Assembly (NCBI RefSeq): GCF_003390925.1
Contig: NZ_QUBS01000090.1
Span: 1-64,000 of the forward strand
Direction: 5' to 3'
DNA from: Trinickia diaoshuihuensis
GTDB taxonomy: Bacteria; Pseudomonadota; Gammaproteobacteria; Burkholderiales; Burkholderiaceae
Length of the DNA stretch: 64,000 nucleotides
The notes under the pieces were generated by a model, which had not been told where the DNA came from, searched no databases, and saw nothing but the letters and a program-made list of their open reading frames with translations. Of the stretch, positions 33,797-42,375 are shown one piece after another. Both the position numbers and the translations under genes were made by a program. How positions within the stretch are numbered: position 1 is the first letter of the stretch; each line of letters opens with the position of its first letter.

Positions 33797-35122
33797 ATGT
33801 CCCCTGAAGTGCTCGATCTCGCGGGAATCGGAATTGGCCCTTTCAATCTCAGTCTTGCGGCTCAACTCGACCCCATCCCCGAGTTGAAGGCCCGCTTCTT
33901 CGATACGCGGTCCGCGTTCGCCTGGCATCCGGGCATGCTGTTGCCTGGCGCGCAAATGCAGACATCGATCCTCAAAGACCTCGTGACAGGAACGAACCCG
34001 ACGAGCCCGTGGAGTTTTCTTTCTTACCTTGTCGCGCACAAGCGCTTCTATCAATTCATTAACGCGGAATATGAAGCTGTTCCCCGCCGCGAATTTTCCG
34101 ACTATCTGCAATGGGTCGCAGCCGGGCTTTCATCCCTTCGCTTTGGTGCAAGCGTTCGTGAAGTGACGCTCAAGGGTGATCGGTTCGCCATCGCGTTCGA
34201 TGGCGGACGCGCGTATGCGCGCAATGTTTCCATTGCTGTCGGCAAAAAGCCGTCCGTGCCGGAGTGGGCTGAGCGCCTGCCCAATGAGGTCGCATTCCAC
34301 AGCAATGAAGCGGCCAGGCATCTGTCCTCTGTCAGCCCACAGCGCATTGCTGTCATCGGTGGTGGCCAGAGTGGTGCCGAAATCGTCGATGCGCTTTTCG
34401 ACCTCAAGCCGAGCGCATCGATTTGCTGGATCAGTCGACGGCCGAACTTCGAGCCGATCGATGCGACGCCATTTACGAACGAATTGTTCTCCCCTGGGTA
34501 TATGGAGTGCTTCCACGGACTACCGGAGCGGCTCCGCCTTTCGCATGTCCGCCGCCAGGTACTGGCGAGCGATGGGATCTCCCCTGCTACATTGAAAAAG
34601 CTTTATCGCCGCATTTACGAAAGAAAGCTCGATCCATCGCACGACAAGAGCGGTGATATTTCGCTTCGTCCGCATCGTGACGTATTTTCCGCCGAGCGCC
34701 GCGGCAAGGAAGTTTGGCTAACGATCCGCAACGGCTTCGATGAAACGACGGAGGTCCTGGTAGTCGACGCTATCGTGCTGGCCACGGGATATCGTTTCGT
34801 GCTGCCGGATTTCTTCGAATCGCTTCGGTCGCGCATGAGTTTCAATGCGCTCGGTGAACCTGTGCTCCAGCATGACTTTTCGCTCTCGTGGGACGGTCCT
34901 CGCGAGAACAGAATCTTCCTGATGAATGCGGGACGTTATAGCCATGGCATTGCGGAGCCGCAACTGAGTCTAGCCGCATGGCGAAGCGCGGTGATCGCCA
35001 ACGCCCTTCTTGGCCGCCGGCATTTCGATCTTGCGATACCCGATGCAATGGTGCAGTGGGGGGCGGGAGAACGGTCGTCGCCTAGCGGCTCGGAGGCGGC
35101 GGTGACATACGCGGCGCGCTAA
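33797..35122 (+). CDS. L-lysine N6-monooxygenase (IucD/AlcA-like, FAD/NADPH)
   Basis: A 441-residue flavoprotein. It carries the FAD motif GIGIGPFNLSLA, then FAWHPGMLLPGAQMQTSILKDLVTGTNPTSPWSFLSYL, which is closest to IucD-type lysine hydroxylases, and FINAEYEAVPRREFSDYLQW. The NADPH motif is VIGGGQSGAEIVDAL (about 195), and ATGYRF and NAGRYSHGIAEPQLSLAAWR lie near the end. It hydroxylates the side-chain amine of lysine, the first step of hydroxamate formation. Lysine over ornithine is judged from the IucD-like segment only. GGAG lies seven bases before the ATG at 33797; the gap to the NRPS is 32 bp, so they form an operon. Confidence 0.9.
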   Translation: MSPEVLDLAGIGIGPFNLSLAAQLDPIPELKARFFDTRSAFAWHPGMLLPGAQMQTSILKDLVTGTNPTSPWSFLSYLVAHKRFYQFINAEYEAVPRREFSDYLQWVAAGLSSLRFGASVREVTLKGDRFAIAFDGGRAYARNVSIAVGKKPSVPEWAERLPNEVAFHSNEAARHLSSVSPQRIAVIGGGQSGAEIVDALFDLKPSASICWISRRPNFEPIDATPFTNELFSPGYMECFHGLPERLRLSHVRRQVLASDGISPATLKKLYRRIYERKLDPSHDKSGDISLRPHRDVFSAERRGKEVWLTIRNGFDETTEVLVVDAIVLATGYRFVLPDFFESLRSRMSFNALGEPVLQHDFSLSWDGPRENRIFLMNAGRYSHGIAEPQLSLAAWRSAVIANALLGRRHFDLAIPDAMVQWGAGERSSPSGSEAAVTYAAR

Positions 35123-35168
35123 ATTGCCGAGCACCGAGCATATAGCCGGAACAAGGGAGCGAGCGCAC

Positions 35169-35630
35169 ATGAAAAGCGCGATCGAAATCGTCGAGGACAA
35201 GGGCAAGATCTGCCGAGAGATCATGTCGGATCTGTCGGACTGGTTCTCGGTGCCTGAGGTGATCGACGCCTGTGCCGAGGCGGTCGAGACGCTGCCCATG
35301 TTTGGGTGTCGGGTTAAGGAGCAGGTTATCGGTTTTGTTAGTCTAAAACAGCATCCGCCGTCGGCAATGGAAATCTTAGTTATCGCGGCGCGGCGCTCTC
35401 ATCACCGGGGCGGCGTCGGCAAAGCGCTGCTGACCGCAGCCGAGCAGGCTGCGAGAAAAGCGAATTGCCGGCTGCTGACGGTTAAGACCTTGGCCCCGCG
35501 CGATCGAGATGAGCCGCACTACGATGCGACACGCGCGTTCTACGACGACAATGGATTCATTCGCGCCGAAGTATTCCCGACCCTTTGGCATGAAGACCAT
35601 CCCTGCTTGTTTCTGGTGAAACCCCTCTAG
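35169..35630 (+). CDS. GNAT family N-acetyltransferase, putative tailoring enzyme
   Basis: A 153-residue GNAT protein. The acetyl-CoA site motif A appears as ILVIAARRSHHRGGVGKALLTAAEQAA (about 73-98), with the Q/RxxGxG/A core as RGGVGK, and the C-terminal pattern ATRAFYDDNGFIRAEVF follows. It is 46 bp after the hydroxylase gene and on the same strand, so it is likely cotranscribed with the NRPS. If the product is vicibactin-like, this enzyme could acetylate the alpha-amine; that is inference. It might also be an unrelated resistance acetyltransferase. Confidence 0.85.
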   Translation: MKSAIEIVEDKGKICREIMSDLSDWFSVPEVIDACAEAVETLPMFGCRVKEQVIGFVSLKQHPPSAMEILVIAARRSHHRGGVGKALLTAAEQAARKANCRLLTVKTLAPRDRDEPHYDATRAFYDDNGFIRAEVFPTLWHEDHPCLFLVKPL

Positions 35631-35647
35631 GCGTTCGACTAACTCGC

Positions 35648-35670
35648 CTTGCGCCGCGTTGAAGCGCAAG
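35648..35670. terminator. Stem-loop between the GNAT gene and the convergent MFS gene
   Basis: CTTGCGC pairs with GCGCAAG around a nine-base loop, in the 76-bp gap between the two stops. No T-tract follows, so function is uncertain. Confidence 0.35.
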
Positions 35671-35706
35671 CGGACGTTCGCTGTCGCGACTTGCGTTGGA
35701 AACCGG

Positions 35707-37146
35707 TCACGTTGTCTCAGCGCAATGGGAGGCGACTGTGCGCCCGTGTGTCCGCACGAACGCACCGGCCAGCGCCGCGGCCACCGCGGCAGCGATCGCT
35801 CCGAGCAGGAATGCCAGGTGATAGCCGCCGTTGAGGGCGGTATCGATGTCCGCTCCGTCGGCGGACAGACGTTCAGTGCGTGCCGCCGCCAGGCTCGCGA
35901 CAATGGCCAAGCCCAGCGCGCCGCCCATGGTGATGGACGTACTGATCAAGCCGGAGGCCAGTCCCGATTCTTCGGGCGCGACATCGTTCATGGCGGCCAG
36001 TAGCACCGGATTGAACGCCATGCCGGCGCCTAGGCCCAGCAGGAGCATTCCTGGCAGCACGTGCAAGGCATAGCTGCCGTCCACGGGTGCCCGTGCAAAC
36101 AGTATGAGCCCGAGCGCCGCCACCAGGAAACCGGCCGACAGCGGTGCACGAATGCCGAAGCGCATTACCAGCTTGGCCGAAAGCCCCAGCGAGAACGCCG
36201 CCGTGATGATGTTGACCGGCAGGAATGCGAGGCCGACTTCCATCGCGCTGTAGTTGAGCACGCGCTGCAGGTATAGCGTGGAGATGAATGACCAGTCGAG
36301 GATCGCCGCCGCCCACAGAATACTCACCACATTGGCGGTGGCCACGTTGCACAGGACGAAGATGCGCCGCGGTATGAGCGGACGTTGCACGCGCGATTCG
36401 ATGAAAAGAAAAACGATCATCAACACGGTGGCAACGCCGAGCCGGGCAAGGGTTTGAGTGGATCCCCAGCCGGCTTCGTTGCCGTGCACGATGGCATATA
36501 CCGCCAGCATGAGGGACGCGGTGATGGCGACGGCGCCGCCCACATCCAACTTGCCCGGTTGAGCCTGCGGTTGTCCGCCGGGTAGCAGCGCTACACACGC
36601 CGCATACACTGCCACCCCGATCGGCAGGTTGGCCAGGAAGATCCAGTGCCAACTGAGTGTGCTGACCAATAGCCCGCCAAGCAGTACGCCGATGCTGCCG
36701 CCGCTGGCGCAAACGAAGCCATAGATGCCCATTGCTTTGGCACGGTCAGTCGGCGAAGTAAACAGGTTAGAGATCAGAGACAACGATACCGCCGAAACGA
36801 CGGCGCCGCCCAGTCCTTGCACGGCGCGCGCGGCGAGCAGCAACCTTTGCGAATTCGCCAGCCCGCACACGGCGGACGCCAACGTAAACAGCGTGATGCC
36901 GAGCAGGAACAATCGACGGTGCCCGAACAGATCCCCCAACCGGCCGCCGAGCAGCAGGAAGCCGCCGAACGTGAGCATATAGGCGTTGACAACCCAAACC
37001 AGCGACGTTTCGGTAAAGCCTAGATCGGCCCTGATGGACGGCAGCGCGACATTCACGACGGTCGTGTCCAGTATGATCATCAACACGCCCACGCTGAGCA
37101 CGATAAGGCCGAGCCAGCGCTTGAGTTCGTCGATGCCGCGCGTCAT
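35707..37146 (-). CDS. DHA2 family MFS multidrug/natural-product exporter (EmrB/QacA type)
   Basis: A 479-residue protein with about fourteen hydrophobic segments. The motif LDTTVVNVALPSI in the first helix and GGRLGDLFGHRRLFLLG between helices 2 and 3 place it in the DHA2 family of proton-driven exporters. It converges on the end of the NRPS operon, and an exporter at the edge of a siderophore locus is common, but its opposite direction means cotranscription is impossible and the link is unproved. A 10-bp stem-loop lies upstream at 37225. Confidence 0.88.
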   Translation of the reverse strand: MTRGIDELKRWLGLIVLSVGVLMIILDTTVVNVALPSIRADLGFTETSLVWVVNAYMLTFGGFLLLGGRLGDLFGHRRLFLLGITLFTLASAVCGLANSQRLLLAARAVQGLGGAVVSAVSLSLISNLFTSPTDRAKAMGIYGFVCASGGSIGVLLGGLLVSTLSWHWIFLANLPIGVAVYAACVALLPGGQPQAQPGKLDVGGAVAITASLMLAVYAIVHGNEAGWGSTQTLARLGVATVLMIVFLFIESRVQRPLIPRRIFVLCNVATANVVSILWAAAILDWSFISTLYLQRVLNYSAMEVGLAFLPVNIITAAFSLGLSAKLVMRFGIRAPLSAGFLVAALGLILFARAPVDGSYALHVLPGMLLLGLGAGMAFNPVLLAAMNDVAPEESGLASGLISTSITMGGALGLAIVASLAAARTERLSADGADIDTALNGGYHLAFLLGAIAAAVAAALAGAFVRTHGRTVASHCAETT

Positions 37147-37224
37147 GAACTATTCCGGTTGTGTGTTGCGTCCCTTCGATTGCCTTAGGCGGTCCGCGAA
37201 GCGCGTCTCGCAGCCCGGTCGGAT

Positions 37225-37251
37225 CGATGAGGCGGCAGCGTCGCCTCATCG
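37225..37251. other. Stem-loop upstream of the DHA2 exporter gene
   Basis: CGATGAGGCG pairs perfectly with CGCCTCATCG around a seven-base loop, about 80 bp before the exporter start. It could be a leader structure or a terminator for something upstream; there is no T-run. No gene is evident in the rest of 37147-37425. Confidence 0.35.
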
Positions 37252-37425
37252 TCGAGTCGCGAGCATATAGGAGTGCCTTGAACTGCGGGCGTCAGATTGC
37301 GATAGATATCCGCCCGAATCCCCGTTATTGGTATCGGGGAGCGATGTCCAACCTAGAAGAAAGGCCGAGTCTGTTCGTCACGGTGGAGCGCCGCGCACGC
37401 GCACGCCCGAGACGGAAGCGACACG

Positions 37426-37701
37426 TTACGCAGGCGTCCAGCTTTCACCGCCGTGCTGATCGATGATGCCCTCGCCGAATTTGAGCGATGCGCGCCGCGC
37501 GGCGCCGGCGGTCGGAAACGGCTTGCCTTCGTCGAGCTTGAACGTATTGCTGTAGGTCAATGCCGCATCGGCGCCGCGCACGCAAATCTTCACGGCGGCG
37601 TCGAACCCGTCTTCGAAGTTATGACCCGAGCCCTCCTTCTTTTACGCGTGAGAGTAGACGAGGGGGTAAATTTCAAAACCGCGATATGCGTGCATGCTCA
37701 T
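37426..37701 (-). pseudogene. Small conserved-type protein gene interrupted by an in-frame TAA
   Basis: From the ATG at 37701 (AAGGAG upstream) the frame reads MSMHAYRGFEIYPLVYSHA, then TAA at codon 20 (37642-37644). It then continues in the same frame with KKEGSGHNFEDGFDAAVKICVRG and on to a natural stop at 37426, 91 codons in all. The downstream part is clearly coding-like (composition, continuity), so one nonsense codon interrupts an otherwise intact gene. The YRGFEI start resembles small Burkholderia proteins of unknown function and the protein at 38837. It may be a young pseudogene, a read-through gene or a sequencing error. Confidence 0.6.
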
Positions 37702-38020
37702 GTTTGACTCCTTGGCGTTCGAACGAGGTTGACGCCATCGATGGGGGATGGCCGGCACGCGCCTGACGCGCAACGGTTGTGAGGGGAACGAGAGGTCGAG
37801 TTATCGACGGCGGGAACAGGTCGTCTCCACCACGGAGACTTTGAAGCGACCTGCGCGCAAGCAAATGAGGAATTCGGCCCGGCGTGCGTTTCATCATACT
37901 CCGGTTGCACGGCGGTTCGATGCCTTTATTTGCGGCTAACTTCGCCGTTCACGTGAGCCCTCTTACGCCCTAGCCACCGCGTTCGCCGATCGTCCGCCCC
38001 CGTCCGCCACACGAAATGTC
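37702..38020. other. Intergenic region without a recognised gene
   Basis: I find no convincing coding frame here. The only structure is the small stem-loop GTCTCC-ACCAC-GGAGAC (37823-37839). Sequence from 38021 onward belongs to the cold-shock gene's promoter and leader. Confidence 0.5.
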
Positions 38021-38049
38021 TTGACCGCGCCCGCAGTTACGCGTATGGT
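38021..38049 (+). promoter_or_regulatory. Putative sigma-70 promoter of the cold-shock gene
   Basis: TTGACC (38021-38026) and TATGGT (38044-38049) are separated by 17 bp. Transcription from here would give a leader of about 140 nt before the ATG at 38199, as is usual for cspA-type mRNAs that are regulated by their 5' structure. Confidence 0.4.
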
Positions 38050-38198
38050 CGATAGCTGAAGTCTTCAAGAAGCGCGATTGCTGCTCATCATTGACCGCGA
38101 CGTTGCGGTATTCGTTGTCCTCTCCCTCCTTGATTTTCATTTTCGTGCCCGATCGGGTGCGTATATTCGTTCGCTTATTTTTTTCTCAAAGGATCTTT

Positions 38199-38402
38199 AT
38201 GGATACCGGTATCGTCAAATGGTTCAACGACAGCAAGGGTTTTGGTTTCATTTCGCCTGACAACGGCAAGGACGACCTGTTCGCGCACTTCTCCGAAATT
38301 CGCGCCGACGGCTTCCGCACGCTCGTCGAAGGTCAACGCGTAAGCTTCGAAACGAAGCAAGGCCCGAAGGGTCTCCAAGCGTCGAACATCAAGCCGCTGT
38401 AA
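38199..38402 (+). CDS. cspA: CspA-family cold-shock protein
   Basis: A 67-residue single cold-shock domain. RNP1 is seen as KGFGFI in [12 protein letters not shown] and RNP2 as DLFAHFS, with the usual N-terminal GIVKWFND and a C-terminal [11 protein letters not shown]. It would bind single-stranded RNA or DNA and melt mRNA structure. AAAGGA lies upstream of the ATG. A second translation-related gene (infA) follows 126 bp later. A long leader is likely. Confidence 0.96.
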   Translation: MDTGIVKWFNDSKGFGFISPDNGKDDLFAHFSEIRADGFRTLVEGQRVSFETKQGPKGLQASNIKPL

Positions 38403-38528
38403 TAGCCGCAAAGCCGCACGCATTTCCCGTCTTACGCGCCGGCATCGCCGGCAACATCACGGCCGACGGCATGCGCCCACGTCTTGATACTTGGGCACGG
38501 CCCGGCCGCAATCACTGGGGATATCAAT

Positions 38529-38795
38529 TTGGCAAAGGAAGAGCTGCTTGAACTAGACGGCGTCGTCGAAGAAGTGCTGCCCGACAGCCGCTATCGCGTC
38601 ACCCTCGAGAACGGGACCATCATCGCCGCCTATGCGGCCGGCCGACTGAAGAAAAATCATATCCGCATCCTGGCCGGCGACCGCGTAAGACTGGAATTAT
38701 CGCTGTACGACCTCACCAAAGGTCGCATCAATTATCGACACAAAGACGAACGCGCCACGCCCGCCGCGGCACGCTCGCAATTTCGCCGGCGTTGA
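38529..38795 (+). CDS. infA: Translation initiation factor IF-1 (second-copy type, TTG start)
   Basis: An 88-residue S1-fold protein beginning at TTG 38529 as (M)[23 protein letters not shown], exactly where IF-1 begins. It contains the conserved [33 protein letters not shown] and then a basic extension of about 16 residues ([13 protein letters not shown] region) longer than standard 72-residue IF-1. Upstream codons in frame are not family-like. It is separate from any ribosomal-protein operon and sits by a cold-shock gene, the typical place of the extra infA in Burkholderiaceae, so it may serve in cold or stress translation. Confidence 0.92.
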   Translation: MAKEELLELDGVVEEVLPDSRYRVTLENGTIIAAYAAGRLKKNHIRILAGDRVRLELSLYDLTKGRINYRHKDERATPAAARSQFRRR

Positions 38796-38836
38796 ATCCG
38801 CCGCCCCGTTGCGCCGTCCGTGCGCAACGTTTAGTT

Positions 38837-39067
38837 ATGCAAAGTACCACTATCGAACATTACCGCGGTTACGCGATCACCCCTTCCGCGCACCGTCTCC
38901 CCGACGGCTGCTTTTCATCGAACTTGACGCTGCTTCGGTCGGACGCTCATCGCGAAGCCGAAGCCGCCTCCTACGACTTCTATTCGCTCGACTACTTCAA
39001 AAGCGAAGCCGCCGCGCTGCGCTACTCGAATCGTTGGGCTCGTGAATGGATCGATAGCCGCGGTTAA
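38837..39067 (+). CDS. Small hypothetical protein with YRGY motif
   Basis: A 76-residue soluble protein from the ATG at 38837: IEHYRGYAITPSAHRLPDG near the start, then SSNLTLLRSD, and a C-terminal EAAALRYSNRWAREWID helix. I do not recognise a named family. Its YRG[FY]xIxP opening is shared with the interrupted gene at 37426 on the other side of the csp-infA pair, so the two may be distant paralogues. It is 41 bp after infA and may be cotranscribed. Confidence 0.7.
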   Translation: MQSTTIEHYRGYAITPSAHRLPDGCFSSNLTLLRSDAHREAEAASYDFYSLDYFKSEAAALRYSNRWAREWIDSRG

Positions 39068-39135
39068 GCGAGCGGCGTTCCCAAGCGGGAACGGACGATG
39101 CGTGAGACACTCCTGTCGTCGTAAGGAGGTCCGTC

Positions 39136-39450
39136 ATGAACCGTCCATCGAAAACATTCGCGCTTTTTCCTCTCTCCGCGCTTCTGTTGGCGGGCTGCGT
39201 CTTATCGGGCGCGCCTCGAACGGGCAGTGCGCCGCCGCTTAGCGCCGCGCAGTGCCGCGACTTGACCGCGCTCAAGCACGGCGCGCCGCTGACGCGCGAG
39301 CGCAACGTCAGTGAATTGGCCGCGCTGGAGGAAGCCGGCTATCAGCCCTCGCTATTTTTCGATCCGTACTATCCGGAAGATCTGCAAGCGGCACAACGCC
39401 AAGTCGATATCTGGTATCAAGCCGAGTGCGCAAACGCGCCGCCCGGCTAG
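39136..39450 (+). CDS. DUF4148-like small lipoprotein
   Basis: A 104-residue precursor with a lipoprotein signal peptide and lipobox LLAGC (cysteine about 20). The mature part contains APLTRERNVSELAALEEAGYQPS and YYPEDLQAAQRQVDIWY, the characteristic pattern of DUF4148 proteins common in Burkholderiales. An AAGGAGG lies about eight bases before the ATG. Function is unknown; the location is the inner face of an envelope membrane. A stem-loop follows at 39467. Confidence 0.82.
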   Translation: MNRPSKTFALFPLSALLLAGCVLSGAPRTGSAPPLSAAQCRDLTALKHGAPLTRERNVSELAALEEAGYQPSLFFDPYYPEDLQAAQRQVDIWYQAECANAPPG

Positions 39451-39466
39451 GCTTGGGAGCGGCGGA

Positions 39467-39485
39467 CGCTTTCCGCCGGAAAGCG
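39467..39485 (+). terminator. Stem-loop after the DUF4148 lipoprotein gene
   Basis: CGCTTTCC pairs perfectly with GGAAAGCG around a three-base loop, 17 bp after the lipoprotein stop. There is no T-run. Confidence 0.5.
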
Positions 39486-39671
39486 CGATCGGCCCCCTTC
39501 CCGGGACCCGGTGCTCATATAAGCCGATGAAACCGTCAATACCAGCGACAAGAATTATTCAGAAAGCTTCAGTTGCGTATCGGCGGCGCACGTCACTAGC
39601 ATGGCGTTCATCGTAGCCGAACCTACGCGTGTACGCGCGAAGCACCGAGACCGCCGAAGGACCCGATCAAG

Positions 39672-40589
39672 ATGGACACACTTCTTTCAATGCGCGTGTT
39701 CGCACGCATCGTGGAAGCGGGCAGCCTGACGCGCGCCTCGGATACGACCGGCTTGGCCACGCCGCGCGTATCGGCGCTCTTGAGCACGCTCGAACGGCAC
39801 CTCGGCTGCCGCTTGCTGAACCGAACGACCCGCCGCATCGCATTGACAGAGGAAGGCCAAGCCTACTACGAGCGGTGCGTCGCCGTATTGCGCGAAATCG
39901 ACGAGATGGAAGCATCGGTGTCGCATGCGCGCAATGCGCCCCGAGGCCGGCTCAAGGCCAATTTGCCCCCCGCCATGGCAAAACAAGTCGTGCTTCCGGC
40001 ATTGCCCGCCTTCCTCGCCGCGCACCCGGAGCTTTCGGTCGAGCTTAGCGTAACGGATCGTCAGATCGACTTGATCGGCGAAGGCGTCGATTGCGTCGTG
40101 CGAATCGGCGCGCTCGACGACTCGGGGATGATCGCCAGGAAAATCGGCAGTCTCACGACCTGTACCTGCGCGTCGCCCGCTTACCTCGAATGCTACGGCG
40201 AGCCGTTGACGATCGACGACCTCTCGCAGCACGTTGCGGTCAGCCATGTCTCGGCGGACACGGGCCGCCCGAGAATCTGGGACTTCGTCGTCGACGATAC
40301 GACGCGCGTCGTGCAAATGTGCGGAAAGGTCGCCGTCAACGACGCCGATACTTACGTTGCGTGCGGCGTCGCGGGGCTAGGTCTGATCAAGACCTCGCTG
40401 TATCTGGTCGAGCCGTATTTGCGCTCGGGGCAACTGCGCGAAGTATTGACCGATTTCAACTCGCCCGCGCGCCCGATCTCCGTGCTCTACCCACCGACGC
40501 GCCACGTCTCGGCGAAACTGAAATGCTTTATCGACTGGCTCGCGAGCCTGTTCGCGGATATCCCGTCGCTGCAAGGCAAGCGCGGCTGA
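39672..40589 (+). CDS. LysR family transcriptional regulator
   Basis: A 305-residue protein with the N-terminal winged helix MRVFARIVEAGSLTRASDTTGLATPRVSALLSTLERHLGCRLLNRTTR (about 7-55) and a LysR effector domain (PRGRLKANLPPAMAKQVVLPALPAFL onward). It belongs to the large group of LysR proteins with the LLNRTTR turn that usually control a divergent or distant oxidoreductase or efflux gene. No obvious target gene is adjacent; the upstream gene points the same way. The 288 bp after it hold nothing I can support. Confidence 0.92.
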   Translation: MDTLLSMRVFARIVEAGSLTRASDTTGLATPRVSALLSTLERHLGCRLLNRTTRRIALTEEGQAYYERCVAVLREIDEMEASVSHARNAPRGRLKANLPPAMAKQVVLPALPAFLAAHPELSVELSVTDRQIDLIGEGVDCVVRIGALDDSGMIARKIGSLTTCTCASPAYLECYGEPLTIDDLSQHVAVSHVSADTGRPRIWDFVVDDTTRVVQMCGKVAVNDADTYVACGVAGLGLIKTSLYLVEPYLRSGQLREVLTDFNSPARPISVLYPPTRHVSAKLKCFIDWLASLFADIPSLQGKRG

Positions 40590-40877
40590 CCTAAGACCTC
40601 GCCGCGCCGTGCGCTCGTCGGTTCAGGGCCGCCCCGAACCGAGCGTCGCCAACCGCAATGGCGAGCACCGGTTGATGATTGCGGTGACAATCGAACGCGA
40701 GCGCGACCGAACACGTGCCGGCGTACCGGTGTTAAACCCATGGATAATGGCGGCGCCCTGGCCGTGGGCCTACGATTGCACCAGATGCCGCCCGATCGAG
40801 ATTCGACCGGCATCGTGGGGTGGCCGCCGGGGATGCGCCGGCGCCACGCGTGGGCGACTCGTTAAGCGAGCAACACA

Positions 40878-42335
40878 ATGTACAGATTCGATCAGGTCAC
40901 CGTTTGCCTCGATAGCCGTGAAGTATGGGTGGACGGCGATCCGCACCGCCTCAGCACGCGCGCCTTCGACATCCTCGAACTGTTGATCCATGCCGACGGC
41001 GGCCTCGTGACCAAGCACGACATCATGCGCGTCGTCTGGCCGCATACGGTCGTCGGCGACAACAATATCCAGGTGCATATTTCGGCATTGCGCAAACTGC
41101 TCGGCGGCAAACAAGGCTGGATCAAGACGTGCGCCGGGCGCGGATACCGGCTCGTTCGCCCCGCCGCAGAACCGTCGCCGCAGCGAAGTGGGCGCATCCA
41201 CACCTTCGTGCCCGCTACCCCTGCGTGGCGGGGGCAGCCGTCGCTCAGCGGCCGTGAAGAAGCGATTGCCGATATTCGCGCCTTGCTCGCGGAGGGGGCG
41301 GTTGTGACGCTGGCGGGGCCCGGCGGTATCGGCAAGACGGCCGTCGCCTGCGAAATATCGCGATACGCGGTTTCCGACCTCGACGTCGAAGCCTACTTCG
41401 TGGATCTGGCGGCGCACTGCCCGACCGTGTCCGTGATGCAAGCAACCGCGTGGGCCCTGGGCGCCGCCGGTCCCGCCCGCCTCGAAGAGATCCTGCGCGC
41501 GGTCGGGGAACGGAAGGTCATGCTGATCTTCGATAGCTGTGAACATGTCATCGGCGAGCTTGCGGTGCTATGCCTTTCGATCCGCGCCCGCAAACCAAAC
41601 GTCGCCGTGCTGGCGACGAGCCGCGAGCCGCTCTGTATCCCGGACGAGCGAATCTATCGGGTACCCGCGCTGAACGTGCCGGCGCCGGACGCATCGAACG
41701 CGGAGATCCTCATGGCCGGCGCCGTGCAAATGTTCCTCAGAACCGGCGAGGCGATGGGCTCTGCGTTTCCGCTCGACAGCACGACGCTGCATCGCATCGC
41801 GGCTTTGTGCAGGCGCCTTGACGGCATCCCTCTCGCGCTCGAACTGGCCGCGTCGCGAGCGGCCTCCATCGGTATCGATGCCGTGCTGTCGGATGCCGAC
41901 GATTTATTGCTCTCGATCCGCAATCGGCTCAGGTACGTCACACGGCGTCATAGCACGCTGGAGGCGTCGATCGATTGGAGCTATCAATTGCTCGACGAAG
42001 CGGAACGCATCGTGCTGAGCCGGCTCGCGCGCCTCGATGGCTGGTTCGAGCTCGCGTCCGCTTGCGAGCTCGCCGCTTGCGAAAGTTTCGACATCAAAGC
42101 CGTGCGCGACAGCATCGCGGGTCTCGTATCGAAATCGATGATCATGACTCGGGGCGGTACGGCCTCGGAAGCGTGGTCGCTGCTCGGAATGGTTCGCGCC
42201 TTCATGCTTCGATATGCCGCCCGAATCGATGCCGGGGAATCGCTCGAGTCCGCATCGGCCGCCGCCGAGCCCATCTTGGCTCACGCGCGTTCGGCTCAAC
42301 CGATGCGCTCACATACGAACGCGCCGGCGCTCTGA
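40878..42335 (+). CDS. OmpR-type winged helix - NTPase regulator, short form without TPR domain
   Basis: A 485-residue protein. Residues 1-95 are an OmpR/CadC-type DNA-binding winged helix (RAFDILELLIHADGGLVTKHDIMRVVWPHTVV, VHISALRKLLG, RGYRLV). An NB-ARC/STAND-like ATPase domain follows, with Walker A GPGGIGKTAVA (about 150), Walker B VMLIFDSCEHVI, ATSREPL and RRLDGIPLALELAA, then the DWSYQLLDEAERIVLSRLARL helical segment. It ends just after that, whereas the relative at 51076 has about 380 further residues of TPR-like helices. It is either a naturally short member or truncated. The next genes are two response regulators. Confidence 0.88.
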   Translation: MYRFDQVTVCLDSREVWVDGDPHRLSTRAFDILELLIHADGGLVTKHDIMRVVWPHTVVGDNNIQVHISALRKLLGGKQGWIKTCAGRGYRLVRPAAEPSPQRSGRIHTFVPATPAWRGQPSLSGREEAIADIRALLAEGAVVTLAGPGGIGKTAVACEISRYAVSDLDVEAYFVDLAAHCPTVSVMQATAWALGAAGPARLEEILRAVGERKVMLIFDSCEHVIGELAVLCLSIRARKPNVAVLATSREPLCIPDERIYRVPALNVPAPDASNAEILMAGAVQMFLRTGEAMGSAFPLDSTTLHRIAALCRRLDGIPLALELAASRAASIGIDAVLSDADDLLLSIRNRLRYVTRRHSTLEASIDWSYQLLDEAERIVLSRLARLDGWFELASACELAACESFDIKAVRDSIAGLVSKSMIMTRGGTASEAWSLLGMVRAFMLRYAARIDAGESLESASAAAEPILAHARSAQPMRSHTNAPAL

Positions 42336-42375
42336 ATGCTTTGCGCACTATCTCAAGCTCATAAGGTTCGTTCTA

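Noticed and set aside
35707-37146. DHA2 exporter as a certain member of the NRPS operon
   Set aside because: It is on the opposite strand and convergent; involvement in export of the product is possible but not shown by the sequence.
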